Shown: positions 30,267 through 41,671 of the stretch, in pieces | Layout of the letters: each line of letters opens with the position of its first letter | Position numbering within the stretch: the stretch's first letter is position 1 | Source of the DNA: Rhineura floridana | Taxonomy: Eukaryota; Chordata; Lepidosauria; Squamata; Rhineuridae | Length of the DNA: 64,000 nt | Assembly: GCF_030035675.1 (NCBI RefSeq) | Contig: NC_084482.1 | Span: forward strand, 230,075,943-230,139,942 | Reading direction: 5' to 3' | Notes under the pieces: model-generated | The model's database searches: none | What the model was told of the DNA's origin: nothing | What the model saw: the letters and a program-made list of their open reading frames with translations, nothing else | Position numbers and translations under genes: made by a program

Positions 30267-31274
30267 ATGGGAGAACTGGAGTGCTTGGTCTTAGAGAAGA
30301 GCATTGATATAGTCAGCATAACAGAGACCTGGTGGAATGGAGAAAACCAGTGGGATACAGTTATCCCTGGATATAAACTATTTAAGAAGGACAGGGAAGG
30401 ACATATTGGTGGCGGTGGCAATCTATATGTGAAAGAAGGCATTGAATCCAGCAAGCTTGAAACCTCAAAAGAGGCAGACCCCTCCACAGAATCATTGTGG
30501 GTGGTGATACCATGCCCCAGGAGGGATTTAATACTGGGAATGATCTATCGTCCCCCTGAACAAAATGCTCAGGGAGACCTTGAGATGAGATATGAAATTG
30601 AGGAAGCATCCAAACTAGGAAATGTGGTAGTAATGGGTGACTTCAACTACCCGGACATAGACTGGCTGCATATGTGTTCCAGTCATGACAAAGAAGCAAA
30701 ATTGCAAGATATTCTAAATGACTATTCCCTTGACCAGTTGGTCATGGAACCGACCAGACGGATGGCAACCCTGGACTTAATCCTCACTGGAAACCAGGAC
30801 CTAGTGCGAGATGTAAGTGTTGTTAAACTGATTGGGAGCAGTGACCGGAGTGCTATTAAATTAAACATACATGTAAATGGCCAATTGCCAAGAAAATCCA
30901 ACATGGTCACATTTGATTTCAAAAGAGGAAACTTCACAAAAATGAGGGGATTGGTAAAAAGAAAGCTGAAAAGCAAAGTCCAGAGGATCACATCACTCAA
31001 AAATGCTTGGAAGTTGTTTAAAAACACTATATTAGAAGCTCAACTGGAGTGCATACCGCAGATCAGAAAAGGTACCGCCAGGGCCAAGAAGATGCCAGCA
31101 TGGTTAACGAGCAAAGTCAAGGAAGCTCTTAGAGGCAAAAAGTCTTCCTTCAAAAAATGGAAGTCTTGTCCAAATGAAGAAAATAAAAAAGAACACAAAC
31201 TCTGGCAAAAGAAATGCAAGAAGACAATAAGGGATGCTAAAAAGAATTTAAGGAGCACATTGCTAAGAACATAA
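30267..31274 (+). pseudogene. CR1 ORF2, endonuclease part
   Basis: 335 codons with the CR1 apurinic-type endonuclease: SITETWWNGENQWD, VVIPCPRRDLILGMIYRPP, VVMGDFNYPDIDWLHM, MATLDLILTGN, SSDRSAIKL. It nicks target DNA to prime reverse transcription. The histidine of the usual SDH motif is Arg here (SSDRSA; the copy at 5930 has SSDHSA), which would remove a catalytic residue. The true frame opens further upstream (TSACTITLGASEPRWEN in another phase). It ends at the A-run frameshift near 31243. Confidence 0.8.
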
Positions 31275-31527
31275 AAACCAACAACAAAAAAATATATAAA
31301 TACATTGAAAGCAGGAGACCATCTAGGGAGGCGATTGGACCCTTGGATGATAAGGGAGTCAAAGGTGTACTAAAGAACGATAAGGAGATTGCAGAGAAGC
31401 TAAATGAATTCTTTGCATCTGTCTTCACAGTGGAACATACAGTGCAGATCCCTGAACCTGAACTAACATTTGCAGGAAGGGATTCTGAGGAACTGAGACA
31501 AATAGTGGTAACGAGAGAGAAAGTTTA

Positions 31528-33015
31528 ATGGACAATATAAAAACTGAAAAATCACCGGGCCTGGATGACATCCACCTGAGAGTTCTCAAAGAACTCAAAT
31601 TTGAAATTGCTGATCTGCTAACTAAAATATGTTACTTGTACCTCAGGTCCTCTTCCGTGCCTGAGGACTGGAAAGTGGCAAATGTAACGCCAATCTTCAA
31701 AAAGGGATCCAGGGAGGATCCCGGAAATTACAGGCCAGTTAGCTTAACTTCTGTCCCGGGAAAACTGGTAGAAAGTATGATTAAAGCTAGATTAACTAAG
31801 CACATAGAAGAGCAAGCTTTGCTGAAGAAGAGCCAGCATGGTTTCTGCAAGGGAAAGTCCTGTCTCAGTAACCTATTAGAATTCTTTGAGAGTGTCAACA
31901 AGCATATAGATAGAGGTGATCCAGTGCACATAGTGTACTTAGACTTTCAAAAAGCGTTTGACAAGGTACCTCACCAAAGACTTCTGAGGAAGCTTAGCAG
32001 TCATGGAATCAGAGGAGAGGTCCTCTTGTGGATAAGGAATTGGTTAGGAAACAGAAAGCAGAGAGTAGGAATAAACAGACAGTTCTCCCAATGGAGGGCT
32101 GTAGAAAGTGGAGTCCCTCAAGGATCGGTATTGGGACCTGTACTTTTCAACTTGTTCATTAATGACCTAGAATTAGGAGTGAGCAGTGAAGTGGCCAAGT
32201 TTGCTGACGACACTAAATTGTTCAGGGTTGTTAAAACAAAGAAGGATTGCGAAGAGCTCCAAAAAGATCTCTCCAAACTGAGTGAATGGGCGGAAAAATG
32301 GCAAATGCAATTCAATATAAACAAGTGTAAAATTATGCATATTGGAGCAAAAAATCTGAATTTCACATATACGCTCATGGGGTCTGAACTGGCGGTGACT
32401 GACCAGGAGAGAGACCTCGGGGTTGTAGTAGACAGCACGATGAAAATGTCGACCCAGTGTGCGGCAGCTGTGAAAAAGGCAAATTCCATGCTAGCGATAA
32501 TTAGGAAAGGTATTGAAAATGAAACAGCCGATATCATAATGCCGTTGTATAAATCTATGGTGTGGCCACATTTGGAATACTGTGTACAGTTCTGGTCGCC
32601 TCATCTCAAAAAGGATATTATAGAGTTGGAAAAGGTTCAGAAGGGGGCAACCAGAATGATCAGGGGGATGGAGCGACTCCCTTATGAGGAAAGGTTGCAG
32701 CATTTGGGGCTTTTTAGTTTGCAGAAAGGGTGGTTCAGAGGAGACATGATAGAAGTGTATAAAATTATGCATGGCATTGAGAAAGTGGATAGAGAAAAGT
32801 TCTTCTCCCTCTCTCATAATACTAGAACTCGTGGACATTCAAAGAAGCTGAATGTTGGAAGATTCAGGACAGACAAAAGGAAGTACTTCTTTACTCAGCA
32901 CATAGTTAAACTATGGAATTTGGTCCCACAAGATGCAGTAATGGCCACCAGCTTGGATGGTTTTAAAAGAAGATTAGACCAATTCATGGAGGACAGGGCT
33001 ATCAATGGCTACTAG
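31528..33015 (+). pseudogene. CR1 ORF2, reverse transcriptase part
   Basis: 495 codons: KSPGLDDIHLRVLKEL, VANVTPIFKKGSREDPGNYRPVSLTS, SQHGFCKGKSCLSNLLEF, VYLDFQKAFDKVPH (motif A), VPQGSVLGPVLFNLFINDL, KFADDTKLF (motif C), LGVVVDSTMKMSTQC, then the CR1 C-terminal domain RDMIEVYKIMHGIEK to MEDRAINGY. All RT motifs are intact in this frame. The start is set by the upstream 7-base frameshift, not by a real initiation site. Confidence 0.85.
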
Positions 33016-33216
33016 CCATGATGGCTGTGCTCTGCCACCCTAGTCAGAGGCAGCATGCTTCTGAAAACCAGTTGCCGGAAGCCTCAGGAGGGGAGAGTGT
33101 TCTTGCACTCGGGTCCTGCTTGCAGGCTTCCCCCAAGCACCTGGTTGGCGACTGTGAGAACAGGATGCTGGACTAGATGGGCCACTGGCCTCATTATGTT
33201 CTTATGTCTGTTCCAT

Positions 33217-33246
33217 GACCAACTGGTCTAGGGCATAGTCAGTCCA
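33217..33246 (-). repeat. Short inverted CR1 snippet
   Basis: CCATGACCAACTGGTCTAGGGCATAGTCA is the reverse complement of the CR1 ORF2 stretch at about 5819-5848, just after the 3' end of the plus-strand CR1. It matches the copy at 4700-7640 better than the adjacent one. Confidence 0.75.
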
Positions 33247-34745
33247 GAAAAAGAGTCGTTCTTAAGGATCAGTCCAGGTCAGCCCCCAGCAGTTCCACAA
33301 AGGGTGAGAAAGGCTCCCTCTCTGAAACCCCAGAGTGATGCTGCCATTCAGTGCAGACAAATCAGTCTTCAATGGAAGACAAGTCAGAGCACAGCACAGG
33401 TAAAGGTAGGCAAGCCTAGCCAGCTGGAGACCCTCACTCTATCTCCCTTATATTAACAGAAGCATAAGAACAAAAACAGCAGTGGCTCTTGCCCCCCTTC
33501 CAGTACTGCTAGCCGTGAGCATGGATTGTCTCCGTAGAGATTTTGATGGCATGGCCCATGTGCACGCCCTGTTCACCACCTTTTCTCTCTTATCCTTCCA
33601 CGTTAAAGTTAGAGGTTGAAGCCTTGTGGAAGTACTGATGTGTATTAATTGAGGCTGTTAGAAGATTGCATTCATAGGTCAAAGAGGCCTTTCCAGAGCC
33701 CCTCATGGAGCCTGGTCATCCCACTCTCCCTGGGGATTGGTGGCAAGGTCCATATCTACTGATGCTGATGGCCCGTTCTGCCTGCAAGGTGCAAACAACT
33801 GCACAAGTGTCACAGCGCAGGAACGGAGCTGAGCTGAACCAGCTGTGACTTTGACCCATGAAACAATTTCCCTGTTGACCTTGTATCTTCCACACTCATT
33901 GTGGCTGGATTCCCAGGCACCTTAGACACCGCAAGGAAGAGGTGTTCTGGTGCCACAGTGGAATTTGGCTCGTGTTTCTCACCCTAAAACTCCTGCTGGA
34001 TCGAGGAAGATAAGTGACAATGAAATCTTGAAGCGTTGCCAAAATAATAATGGAAAATGGGGAAAGGGGGGTGTTTCTTATATACATGTTGGTCTCTTTC
34101 ACTCTAGTGTGAGTAACTGTTGGATATGCTCCCTACTCCCTATCCATGGGGAGGGAGGTGTTGCCCTTGTACCAATCCCTTTGAATGAAGAGAACCTCAC
34201 CAATACGGCCCCCATTTTTATGCCTATGGAATGGAAATGGTTCAGCGCAAATCCAACCTCGGACTTAGCCCCTGTGGCCCAATAAAATGGGGTTTGGTAT
34301 GTCCTGTCAAGATTGGGTGAGTTCTGCTTTTTGGGAAACAAGACCAAAGGAAAGAAAGGCACAGAGGTTGGTGTAAGTAAATGCAAACATTATTTCACCC
34401 TTGAAGGGGACTGGAGAACTAACCACACCCAGAATCCCACTTTCTGCCAAGATTATCATGATTTTCATGCTTCCTGTAACTATTCTATTAAAATATTAAT
34501 TTTATTTTGAAGTCGGACTACTGACTCCACCCAAAATTGCTTCCGACTCCCACTCCCTGATTCCAACTCCACAGCCCTGGATGAAGGGAAGTGGAACAGT
34601 CTGTGGTTAAGGTAAGAGAAGGACACTGTCGGGGGTCTGAAACTCCCATAAAAATCTTGTTTGAAGCCCGGCTTCCCCGTATGGATGCAGAGAAAGAGCA
34701 GAACTCTGCTTAAAGTTCTTTCCACTTCAAAGCATTTATACATCT
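33247..34745. other. 3' flank of zinc-finger unit 1, no gene seen
   Basis: No coding frame or RNA gene recognised. About 33370-33520 resembles 44115-44240 (TCAGAGCA...CAGGTAAAGGTA...CAGCTGGAG...CTCACTCTATCTCCCTT), suggesting shared zinc-finger cluster flank. About 34425-34495 matches 61630-61697 over about 68 bases. Confidence 0.4.
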
Positions 34746-34809
34746 CTTCCCTTAAAAGGATCTTTTGATGTGACTGAAGGTAGCCATTCTGACAAAAGGT
34801 CTTTCAACA

Positions 34810-36902
34810 CTACAAGCACGTATAAGGTTTATTCCCTGTATGCGTTCTGTGATGCAAAGTAAGGTGGCCACTCTGACTGAAGCTCTTTCCACACTCCAAG
34901 CATTTATAAGGTTTGTCCCCTGTGTGAGTTCTTTGATGCGAAGAAAGGCCGCTACTGTCACTGAAGCTTTTTCCACACTCAAAGCATTTATAAGGTTTGT
35001 CCCCTGTGTGAGTTCTTTGATGCGAAGAAAGGCTGCTACTGACACTGAAGCTTTTTCCACACTCAAAGCATTTATAAGGTTTCTCTCCTGTATGAGTTCT
35101 GTGATGCAAATTAAGGTGGCTACCCCGACTGAAGCTCTTTCCGCACTGAAAGCATTGATAAGGTTTGTCTCCTGTGTGAGTTCTGTGATGCAAAGTAAGG
35201 GCACTACTCCGACTGAAGCTCTTTCCACATTCCAAGCATTTATGAGGTTTGTCCCCTGTATGAGTTCTTTTATGACTACTAAAGGCACTACTGTCACTGA
35301 AGCTCTTTCCACACTCCAAGCATTCATAAGGTTTGCTCCCTGTATGTGTTCTGTGATGCAAAGTAAGGTGGCCACTCTGACTGAAGCTCTTTCCACACTC
35401 CAAGCATAGATAAGGTTTGTTCCCTGTGTGAGTTCTTTGATGCACTGTAAGGGTGTATCTGTTACTGAAGCTTTTTCCACACTCCAAGCATTTATAAGTT
35501 TTGTCCCCTGTGTGAGTTCTGTGATGCGAAGTAAGGGCGCTACTCTGACTGAAGCTCTTTCCACACTCCAAACATTTATAAGGTTTGTCCCCTGTGTGAG
35601 TTCTGCGATGCGAAATAAGGTTGCTACTCTGACTGAAGCTCTTTCCACACTCCAAACATTTATAAGGTTTGTCCCCTGTGTGAGTTCTTTGATGAGAAGA
35701 AAGGTTGCTACTCTGACTGAAGCTCTTTCCACACTCCAAGCATTTATAAGGTTTCTCCCCTGTATGAGTTTTGTGATGCAAATTAAGGTGGCTATCCCGA
35801 CTGAAGCTCTTTCCGCACTGAAAGCATTGATAAGGTTTGTCCCCTGTGTGACTTCTTTGATGGAAAGTAAGGGTGCTACTCTGACTAAAGCTCTTTCCAC
35901 ACTCCAAGCATTTATAAGGTTTGTCCCCTGTATGAGTTCTTTGATGAGAAGTAAGGGCGCTACGGTCACTGAAGCCCTTTCCACACTCCATGCATTTAAA
36001 AGGTTTTTCCCCTGTATGAGTTCTTTGATGAGAAGTAAGGGTGCTATGGTCAATGAAGCCCTTTCCACACTCCAAGCATTTAAAAGGTTTTTCCCCTGTG
36101 TGAGTTCTGTGATGCAAAGTAAGGGTGCTACTCTGACTGAAGCTCTTTCCACACTCCAAGCATTTATAAGGTTTGTCTCCTGTGTGAGTTCTTTGATGCG
36201 AAGTAAGGCTGTCACTCCGACTGAAGCTCTTTCCACATTCCAAGCATTTATAAGGTTTCTCTCCTGTGTGAGTTCTTTGATGCGAAGTACGGATGCTACT
36301 CCAACTGAAGCTCTTTCCACACTCCAAGCATTTATAAGGTTTCTCTCCTGTGTGAGTTCTTTGATGTGAAGTAAGGGTGCTACTCCAAGTGAAGCTCTTT
36401 CCATACTCCAAGCATTTATAAGGTTTCTCTCCTGTGTGAGTTCTTTGATGCGAAGTAAGGCTGTCACTCCGACTGAACCTCTTTCCACATTCCAAGCATT
36501 GATAAGGTTTGTCCCCTGTGTGAGTTCTTTGATGCGAAGTAAGGCTGTCACTCTGACTGAACCTCTTTCCACATTCCAAGCATTTATAAGGTTTGTCTCC
36601 TGTGTGAGTTTTTTGATGCGAAGTAAGGCTGTCACTCCGACTGAAGCTCTTTCCACACTCGAAGCACTTATAAGGTTTGTCTCCTGTGTAACATCTCTGA
36701 TGCCTAGTAAGGGTGCTACTCCGACTGAAGTTCTTTCCACACTCCAAGCATATATGAGGTTTGTCCCTTGTGTGAGCCTGTCTCTCTTCTTGTCTCTTTA
36801 CTCCATCTTGACTCCTCAGTTTCTGCTCCTGCATCTGCTCCTCAGCTTTTTCCAGTGATACTTCAGATGGTTTTCCCTCAGCCTTGGACCCCCAGATGTA
36901 TC
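34810..36902 (-). CDS. C2H2 zinc-finger terminal exon (unit 1), 23 fingers
   Basis: Terminal coding exon of a tandem C2H2 zinc-finger protein, expected to bind DNA in the nucleus. The minus-strand acceptor TTTCATTCCATCAG places the exon start at 36902, where the first codon is completed by one base from the previous exon (phase 1). It begins [33 protein letters not shown], a linker with no KRAB, SCAN or BTB domain. 23 fingers in the CX2CX12HX3H pattern follow with TGE/DKP linkers. Finger 5 has lost its second cysteine (CLEYGK). Finger 24 is cut at YTCL by two nonsense changes (Glu and Gly codons to stops), after which its helix NGYLQSH is still readable, so the protein was once longer. The likely first exon is 42091-42133, 5.2 kb upstream. 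Confidence 0.85.
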
Positions 36903-36916
36903 CTGATGGAATGAAA
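36903..36916 (-). promoter_or_regulatory. Splice acceptor of zinc-finger exon, unit 1
   Basis: Minus strand TTTCATTCCATCAG with the pyrimidine stretch CTCCTTTCTGTTTCATTCC before it. The same acceptor is found in unit 2 at 51892-51905. Confidence 0.75.
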
Positions 36917-36974
36917 CAGAAAGGAGATAAAATGCTGTGGAGAAATCCTGTGAATATATTATGATTTGTACTTC

Positions 36975-37300
36975 TGGGAGCTCTGTTGATATCAGAGTTT
37001 AACTGTCAAAGCTCGAGGCCTTGTACGGAGCTAGTTTAGTAGTAGGTGCTTGGTAACAGGTTTTCAAAAGAGACCAGAGAGAGACAACTGTAACAAAAAT
37101 GTGCTCCCTTGTACCTCCATTTAAGGTGGACAGCCCAGTACTTATGCACAGCTGGAATTTACAAACATAGGATGTATCCTGTCTTACAGGAACATGGCCC
37201 TTTCCACTGCCTAGAGGGCAACTCGCATCCCCTCCCTCCCTCACAAAATGTTACCTGCAACACGACACTCTATTTGTTTAATCTATATGTAGAACATATT
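36975..37300. repeat. Copy C of the zinc-finger intron block, reduced
   Basis: Same start (CTTCTGGGAGCTCTGTTGATATCAGAGTTTAACTGTC) as blocks A and B. It then jumps to the stretches that in A lie near 4490-4556 and 8145-8275. The CR1 and the LTR-like repeat are absent, most simply by deletion at CAGTACTTA/TGCACAG. Confidence 0.75.
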
Positions 37301-38700
37301 ATATAGAAAGCTGGATTGGAAGAAGATGCAGGAAGTGTGAAAACTGGAGGGAGAAATATCAATAATTGAAGATATGCGGGGTTACCCTTGAAAATGGTCT
37401 GGAAGCTGCAACTGGTACAGAATATGGCAGCCCGCCTGATTAAAGGCAGCCGCCAGCGAGATCACATTACTCCAGTGTTAAAGGAGTTACACCGTTTACC
37501 AGTTATTTTCCAGGCCCAATTCACGGTGTTGGTTTTAACCTTTAAAACCCTGCATGGTTTCAGCCCAGTCTATTTGAAAGAGTGCCTCCATCATCATTAG
37601 AGATGCCGCTCAACAAGATCAACCTCAAAAGGCCTTCTCTCCATCCCACCAGTTAAAACAGGTAAAGTGGTGAAGACTAGGGAGAGGGCTTTTTCAATTG
37701 TGGCCCCCACATTGTGGAATTCCCTCCCAAATGATCTGCGTCATGCCCCCACTATGATGAGCTTCCGCCGGGCGTTGAAGACCTGGCTCTTCAGGCAGGC
37801 TTTTGGGGTGGGCTAGGTTTTACTATTACTGTTGAGATTTTAATGTTTTAATGTAATTACACGTTTTTATTTTGTATGTCGCCCAGAGTGGCTGGACAAC
37901 CAGCCAGATGGGCAACTAATAAATCTAATAAATAAATAAATAAATGCAGACGATACCATACTCTTAGCAGAAACCAGTAATGATTTGAACTGAATGCTGA
38001 TGAAAGTTAAAGAGGAAAGCACAAAAGCAGGACTACAGCTGAACATCAAGAACACTAAACTATTGACAACAGAAGAGATATGTAACTTTAAAGTTGGCAA
38101 TGAGGACATTGAACTTGTCAAGGATTATCAATACCTCAGCACAGTCATTACCCAAATTGGAGACAACAGTCAAGAAATCAGAATAAGTCTTGGACTGGGA
38201 AGGGAAGCTATCAGAAAAGATCCTCATATGCAAAAATGGATCACCGAACACCAAAGTTAAGATCTTTCAGACCATGGTATTCCTGATCTCTATGTATGGA
38301 TGTGAAAGTTGGACAGTGAAAAGAAAAATCAACTCATTTGGAATGTGGTGTTGGAGTAGAGCTTTGCGGGTACTATGGACTGTGAAAAAGACAAATAATT
38401 AGGTGTTTAGAACAAATTAAACCAGAACTGTCACTAGAAGCTAAAATGATGAAACTGAAGTTATCATACTTTGGACACACCATGAGAAGACATGATTCAC
38501 TAGAAAAGACAATAATGCTGAGAAAAACAGGAGTAGAAAAAGCGGAAGGCCAACAAGAGATGGATTGTTGCCATAAAAGAAGCAACAGACTTGAACTTAC
38601 AAGATCTGAACAGGGAGGTTTGGGATAGATGCTACTGGAGGTCACTGATTCTGAGGGTCGACATAAGTCATAGTCGACTTTAAGGCACATAACACACACA
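37300..38700 (+). mobile_element. BovB LINE, internally deleted, with L2 insertion
   Basis: BovB frames from LFNLYVEHIIXKAG through GRNINN, DDTILLAETSNDL, VKEESTKAGLQLNIKNTKLLTTEE, LVKDYQYLSTVITQIGDNSQEIRISLGLGREAI, FQTMVFLISMYGCESWTVKRKINSFGMWCW, LSYFGHTMRRHDSLEKTIML to the tail (TGGAGGTCACTGATTCTGAGGGTCGACATAAGTC) and a (CA)n end. This is the ortholog of the BovB at 8285. An L2 (37385-37935) is inserted. Confidence 0.85.
37385..37935 (+). mobile_element. L2 LINE 3' end
   Basis: Encodes the L2 ORF2 C-terminus (VWKLQLVQNMAARLIKGSRQRDHITPVLKELHRLPV, FKTLHGFSPVYLKEC, RAFSIVAPTLWNSLPNDLRHAPTMMSFRRALKTWLF in decayed frames). The 3' end GTCGCCCAGAGTGGCTGGACAACCAGCCAGATGGGCAACTAATAAATC has an (AAAT)n tail. 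It splits BovB between GAAGATATGC and ATGCAGACGATACC (4-base ATGC repeat). Confidence 0.85.
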
Positions 38701-38920
38701 CACCTATACTATGTGAATTCAGCTTTAATTGATCCGAGAGAGCCCAGTGCCCAGCAAACCTCTGTGGGAAGAAATATCCTTAAAAGGTGGCCTGTGATAT
38801 GCAGCCTTTGTGCCTCATCCACCATCAGGAAAAAGTCTGCAGTGGACCAGCCAAACAGCTTTATACCTGAGAGGACCAATATCCTGGAGGTAAGGAGTGA
38901 CTTAGGATCAGGTAGATACT

Positions 38921-39235
38921 TGGCTGGGAAGCGCAGGGTGTGCTGTCCCTAGGACCACAGAATCATAAGTACTAAATTGGCCTCCCAGAGTCCTCCTGTC
39001 TGGGAAAAGGGGGTGTAGGAAATGATGGCAGCTCTACAGGATAATCTGAAAAGCATAGTGGGTCAGATTTGTGAAGCAGGGGTGGCAGAAAGGGAGTAAG
39101 AACGCTGTGCTTAACCTCTCCTAATTCTAACAGAACAGATCACCATCTCCTGAATCTCCCACATGAGGGCTGGCAGAATGGCAGTACTGAATGAAGAGCC
39201 TCACTATTCAACTCTCACAGCTGAACCAAAGGACA
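38921..39235. repeat. Intron block shared with unit A
   Basis: Matches 14757-15000 and then 16455-16515 (GGGCTGGCAGAATGG...CTCACTATTCAACTCTCACAGCTGAACCAAAGG). Unit A holds a CR1 fragment and a MITE between these parts. Confidence 0.7.
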
Positions 39236-40040
39236 GGGGCATTACTAGGGCGGTGCGCCAGGTGCGGGCCGCACTGGGTGACACCACGAGATGGGGTGAC
39301 ACCACGAGCCAGCGCCCCCCCCCCGCCCTAGGCACCGCCACTGGGAAGCGGCAGGCGCAGCCAAGGAGGAGAGAGAGAGATCAGGAGCGAGCACGGGGAC
39401 TGCCCTCTTCCCTCAGCGCCCGCCCTGCCGCCTCACAGGCTGGCTCCTTCGCACTCCCGCATTCTAGATCTGCTCTCAAGTTGAGTGACGAATGTGAGAG
39501 CGAGCGGATCCTCCGGTGGAGGAAAAGGTCAATGGAACTCTAATGGTTAATGGGCCAAAGGGGTAGGGTGGTCCTTAGACTCCGGAACACTTCCGGTTCC
39601 CAAACGAGAGCAGCAATGTGGAAGGGTGCCGGTCCAAAGAAACGCAAGGAGGGGGGATGAAAGAGGTACACGGCAATGAAACCAGTTCCAGCCTCCGAAT
39701 GAGGACCGGAAGGCTGCATGTCTTCCACCCCTTTTCTGAGTCTGTGGTCGTTGCACCTCCCTGTTCCGGCCTGGTCAGTTTCCTTCGCAAAGAAGGAAGG
39801 GAAAGCGGGATGGAGGAGGGGGGAATAAACTCCCAGGCTCCACCCCTTTGAAGAACCTGAGGGCTTCTCCATGCAATCAACTCCAATCCAATGTCATGCA
39901 AAACAGAGCCCAAACTCCATTGCTTCCATTGCCTGGTTTTCTTGCAACCTCCAGATTTTTTGGGGGGGGGGCTGTCCTGGTGCAGAGTAAGCCGCCTTGC
40001 ATGGGGCAGGAGGAAACAGCGGCTGCACTTTGGGATGCCC
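39236..40040. other. GC-rich inserted segment, no gene assigned
   Basis: Interrupts the unit between AACCAAAGGACAGGGG and the first-exon block resuming near 41830. It contains GGGTGACACCACGAG motifs that recur in inverted order near 41770-41820, so the insertion has loosely matching ends. The overlapping open frames on both strands fit GC-rich non-coding DNA. Confidence 0.35.
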
Positions 40041-40044
40041 AAGA

Positions 40045-40375
40045 GGGTTGGACTTGATGGTCTTATAGGCCCCTTCCAACTGTACTATTCTATGATTCTA
40101 TGCCTGCCAACTTGGATGGCTTTCAAAGCGGGTTGCACACGTTTCTAGAGGCTCAATGGCTGCTGACCACGATGGCTGTGTTGCTCCCTCCGCTGTCGGA
40201 GGCAGGAAATGTCTCTGAATACCAGTTGCTGGGAATGTCATTTGGGGGTGAGTGTTGCTGTTGCCCTCGAGGCCTGCTTTCACGCTTCCCAGTGGGGCCT
40301 CTGGTTGGCCACTGAGGGCACGATGCTGGGCTCTTGGCCTGACCCAGCAGCCAGGCTCCTCTGATGTTATGAGAG
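40045..40375 (+). mobile_element. CR1 3' ends, old
   Basis: 40045-40105 is the CR1 tail GTTGGACTTGATGGTCTTATAGGCCCCTTCCAACTGTACTATTCTATGATTC. 40110-40375 is another CR1 end (CTTGGATGGCTTTCAAAG...GGCTGCTGACCACGATGGCTGTG...TGGCCACTGAGGGCACGATGCTGGGC...CCTGACCCAGCAG). Confidence 0.7.
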
Positions 40376-40599
40376 GGGTTGGTCTAGGGCTGGCAACAGA
40401 CTTTTGGGGGGCTGTGAGCCCAGGGCCAGTAATGGGCCCCACGAACACCTGCCTCCAACAAGGCCAAGGTCCGCCCTTTCTCTGCCCCCGCTTTGACATC
40501 GAGGCTGCTCACCCCCTTCCACCCCCTGGATACACTTCAGCAGTGGACAGGTGGTGGCTCTTTTGAAGGGGGGCTCACCATTTGGGGAACGAAACGAAG

Positions 40600-40770
40600 C
40601 TCATTAGAAGAGCATCTCCTTGGATGCAGAAGGGCCAGGTTCGATCACCGACATTTCTGGGAAAGAGCCCCTGCCTGGAATCTTGGAGAGCTGCTGCCAG
40701 TCAGGGCAGACAATACTGAACTAGATGAACCAATGATCCTCAGTCTAAAGCAGCTTCCTGCGTTTCAAGG
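40600..40770 (+). mobile_element. tRNA-derived SINE
   Basis: AGAAGAGCATCTCCTTGGATGCAGAAGGGCCAGGTTCGATCACC is a tRNA-like head with a B box (GGTTCGATC), followed by the body GGAGAGCTGCTGCCAGTCAGGGCAGACAATACTGAACTAGATGAACCAATG...AAAGCAGCTTCCTGCGTTTC, common in squamate genomes. The A box is lost. Confidence 0.75.
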
Positions 40771-40779
40771 TTTTTGTTG

Positions 40780-41115
40780 TTATGTGCCTTCAAGTCGATT
40801 ATGACTTATGGCAACCCTTTGAATAAGCAACCTCCAGTAACATCTGTTGTGAACCGCCCTGTTCAGACCTTGTAAGTTCAGGTCTGCGGCTTCCTTTATG
40901 GAATCAAGCCGTCTCTTGCTTGTTCTTCCTCTTTTTTTACTCCCTGCTGTTTTTCCCAGCATTATTGTCTTTTCTAGTGAATCATGTCTTCTCATGATGT
41001 GTCCAAAGTATGACAGCCTCAGTTTCATCATTTTAGCTTCTAGTGATAGTTCTGGTTTAATATGTTCTAACACCCAATTATTTGTCTTTTTCGCAGGTCA
41101 GTGTCCTCATTGTCA
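40780..41115 (-). mobile_element. BovB 3' fragment
   Basis: Minus-strand frame LEHIKPELSLEAKMMKLRLSYFGHIMRRHDSLEKTIMLGKTAGSKKRGRTSKRRLDSIKEAADLNLQGLNRAVHNRCYWRLLIQRVAISHNR, the BovB C-terminus, ending in the usual tail. Only the last part is present. Confidence 0.85.
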
Positions 41116-41378
41116 ACTTTAAAGTAGGGAAGGGCTAAGCTGGCATTGAGGGAGGGGGATTTGCTGCTCCCCCCACCTTGCAATCCTGTGCATGTTTACT
41201 CAGAAGTAAATCCCACCCTGTTGAATGGGGCTTACCCACTAGGACTGGCGTCAGCATTGCACCTGCACCCTTTGCCCACTCACTTCTCCCTGCCTCCCAT
41301 CACATCTGTGGCTCCCACTGGCCCTCAGAATTATCCCCAGGCCAGCAGAACAGTGAGTGCTTTTCTACCCTATATCTC

Positions 41379-41460
41379 AGTGGTAGGCTGAGCATGTTCT
41401 TTGCGTGCAGAAGGTCCTGGGTTCAATCTTTTGCATGTCCTTGTGAAAGGGAAAAAATGT
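41379..41460 (+). mobile_element. tRNA-derived SINE head
   Basis: TATCTCAGTGGTAGGCTGAGCATG (A-box region) and GGGTTCAATC (B box) give a tRNA-like head of a squamate SINE. No body follows. It is not a functional tRNA. Confidence 0.6.
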
Positions 41461-41612
41461 TCTAGGCTGTTTTTGTGATGATCCCACAGCTGGCTCTGTG
41501 TGTGTGTGTGCTATTACATTCAGTGATATACGGGAATTACAATTTACGAGTAACATTAGTACAAAAAACATTACTAGGTTCTAGGTTGCTTGTGTGACGA
41601 TCCCACAGCTGG

Positions 41613-41671
<59 letters not shown>

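Larger units (their letters stand above)
29862..33207 (+). mobile_element. CR1 LINE, most complete copy
   Basis: Begins in the tail of ORF1 (GTTTGGATTTGTAAGGCACTGGGGAACAT) and runs to the CR1 3' end (GGACTAGATGGGCCACTGGCCTCATTATGTTCTTATG). ORF2 is nearly whole. Two small indels break the frame: one A fewer in the A run near 31243 (GCTAAAAAGAATTT here, GCTAAAAAAGAATTT at 6340), and a 7-base loss near 31520 (compare 54255-54275). It is 5'-truncated, so ORF1 is missing. Confidence 0.9.

Noticed and set aside
34752-36740. 662-aa minus-strand frame ([19 protein letters not shown] repeats)
   Set aside because: Frame-shifted reading of the same zinc-finger repeats, without any domain of its own.
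34840-36858. Long plus-strand open frames opposite the zinc-finger exon (313 and 189 aa, [18 protein letters not shown] repeats)
   Set aside because: They are antisense shadows of the 84-base finger repeat. The same pattern appears opposite unit 2 (50018-51847), and the repeat period keeps them open.
40600-41460. tRNA genes
   Set aside because: The tRNA-like heads with A or B boxes belong to SINEs; no complete cloverleaf is present.
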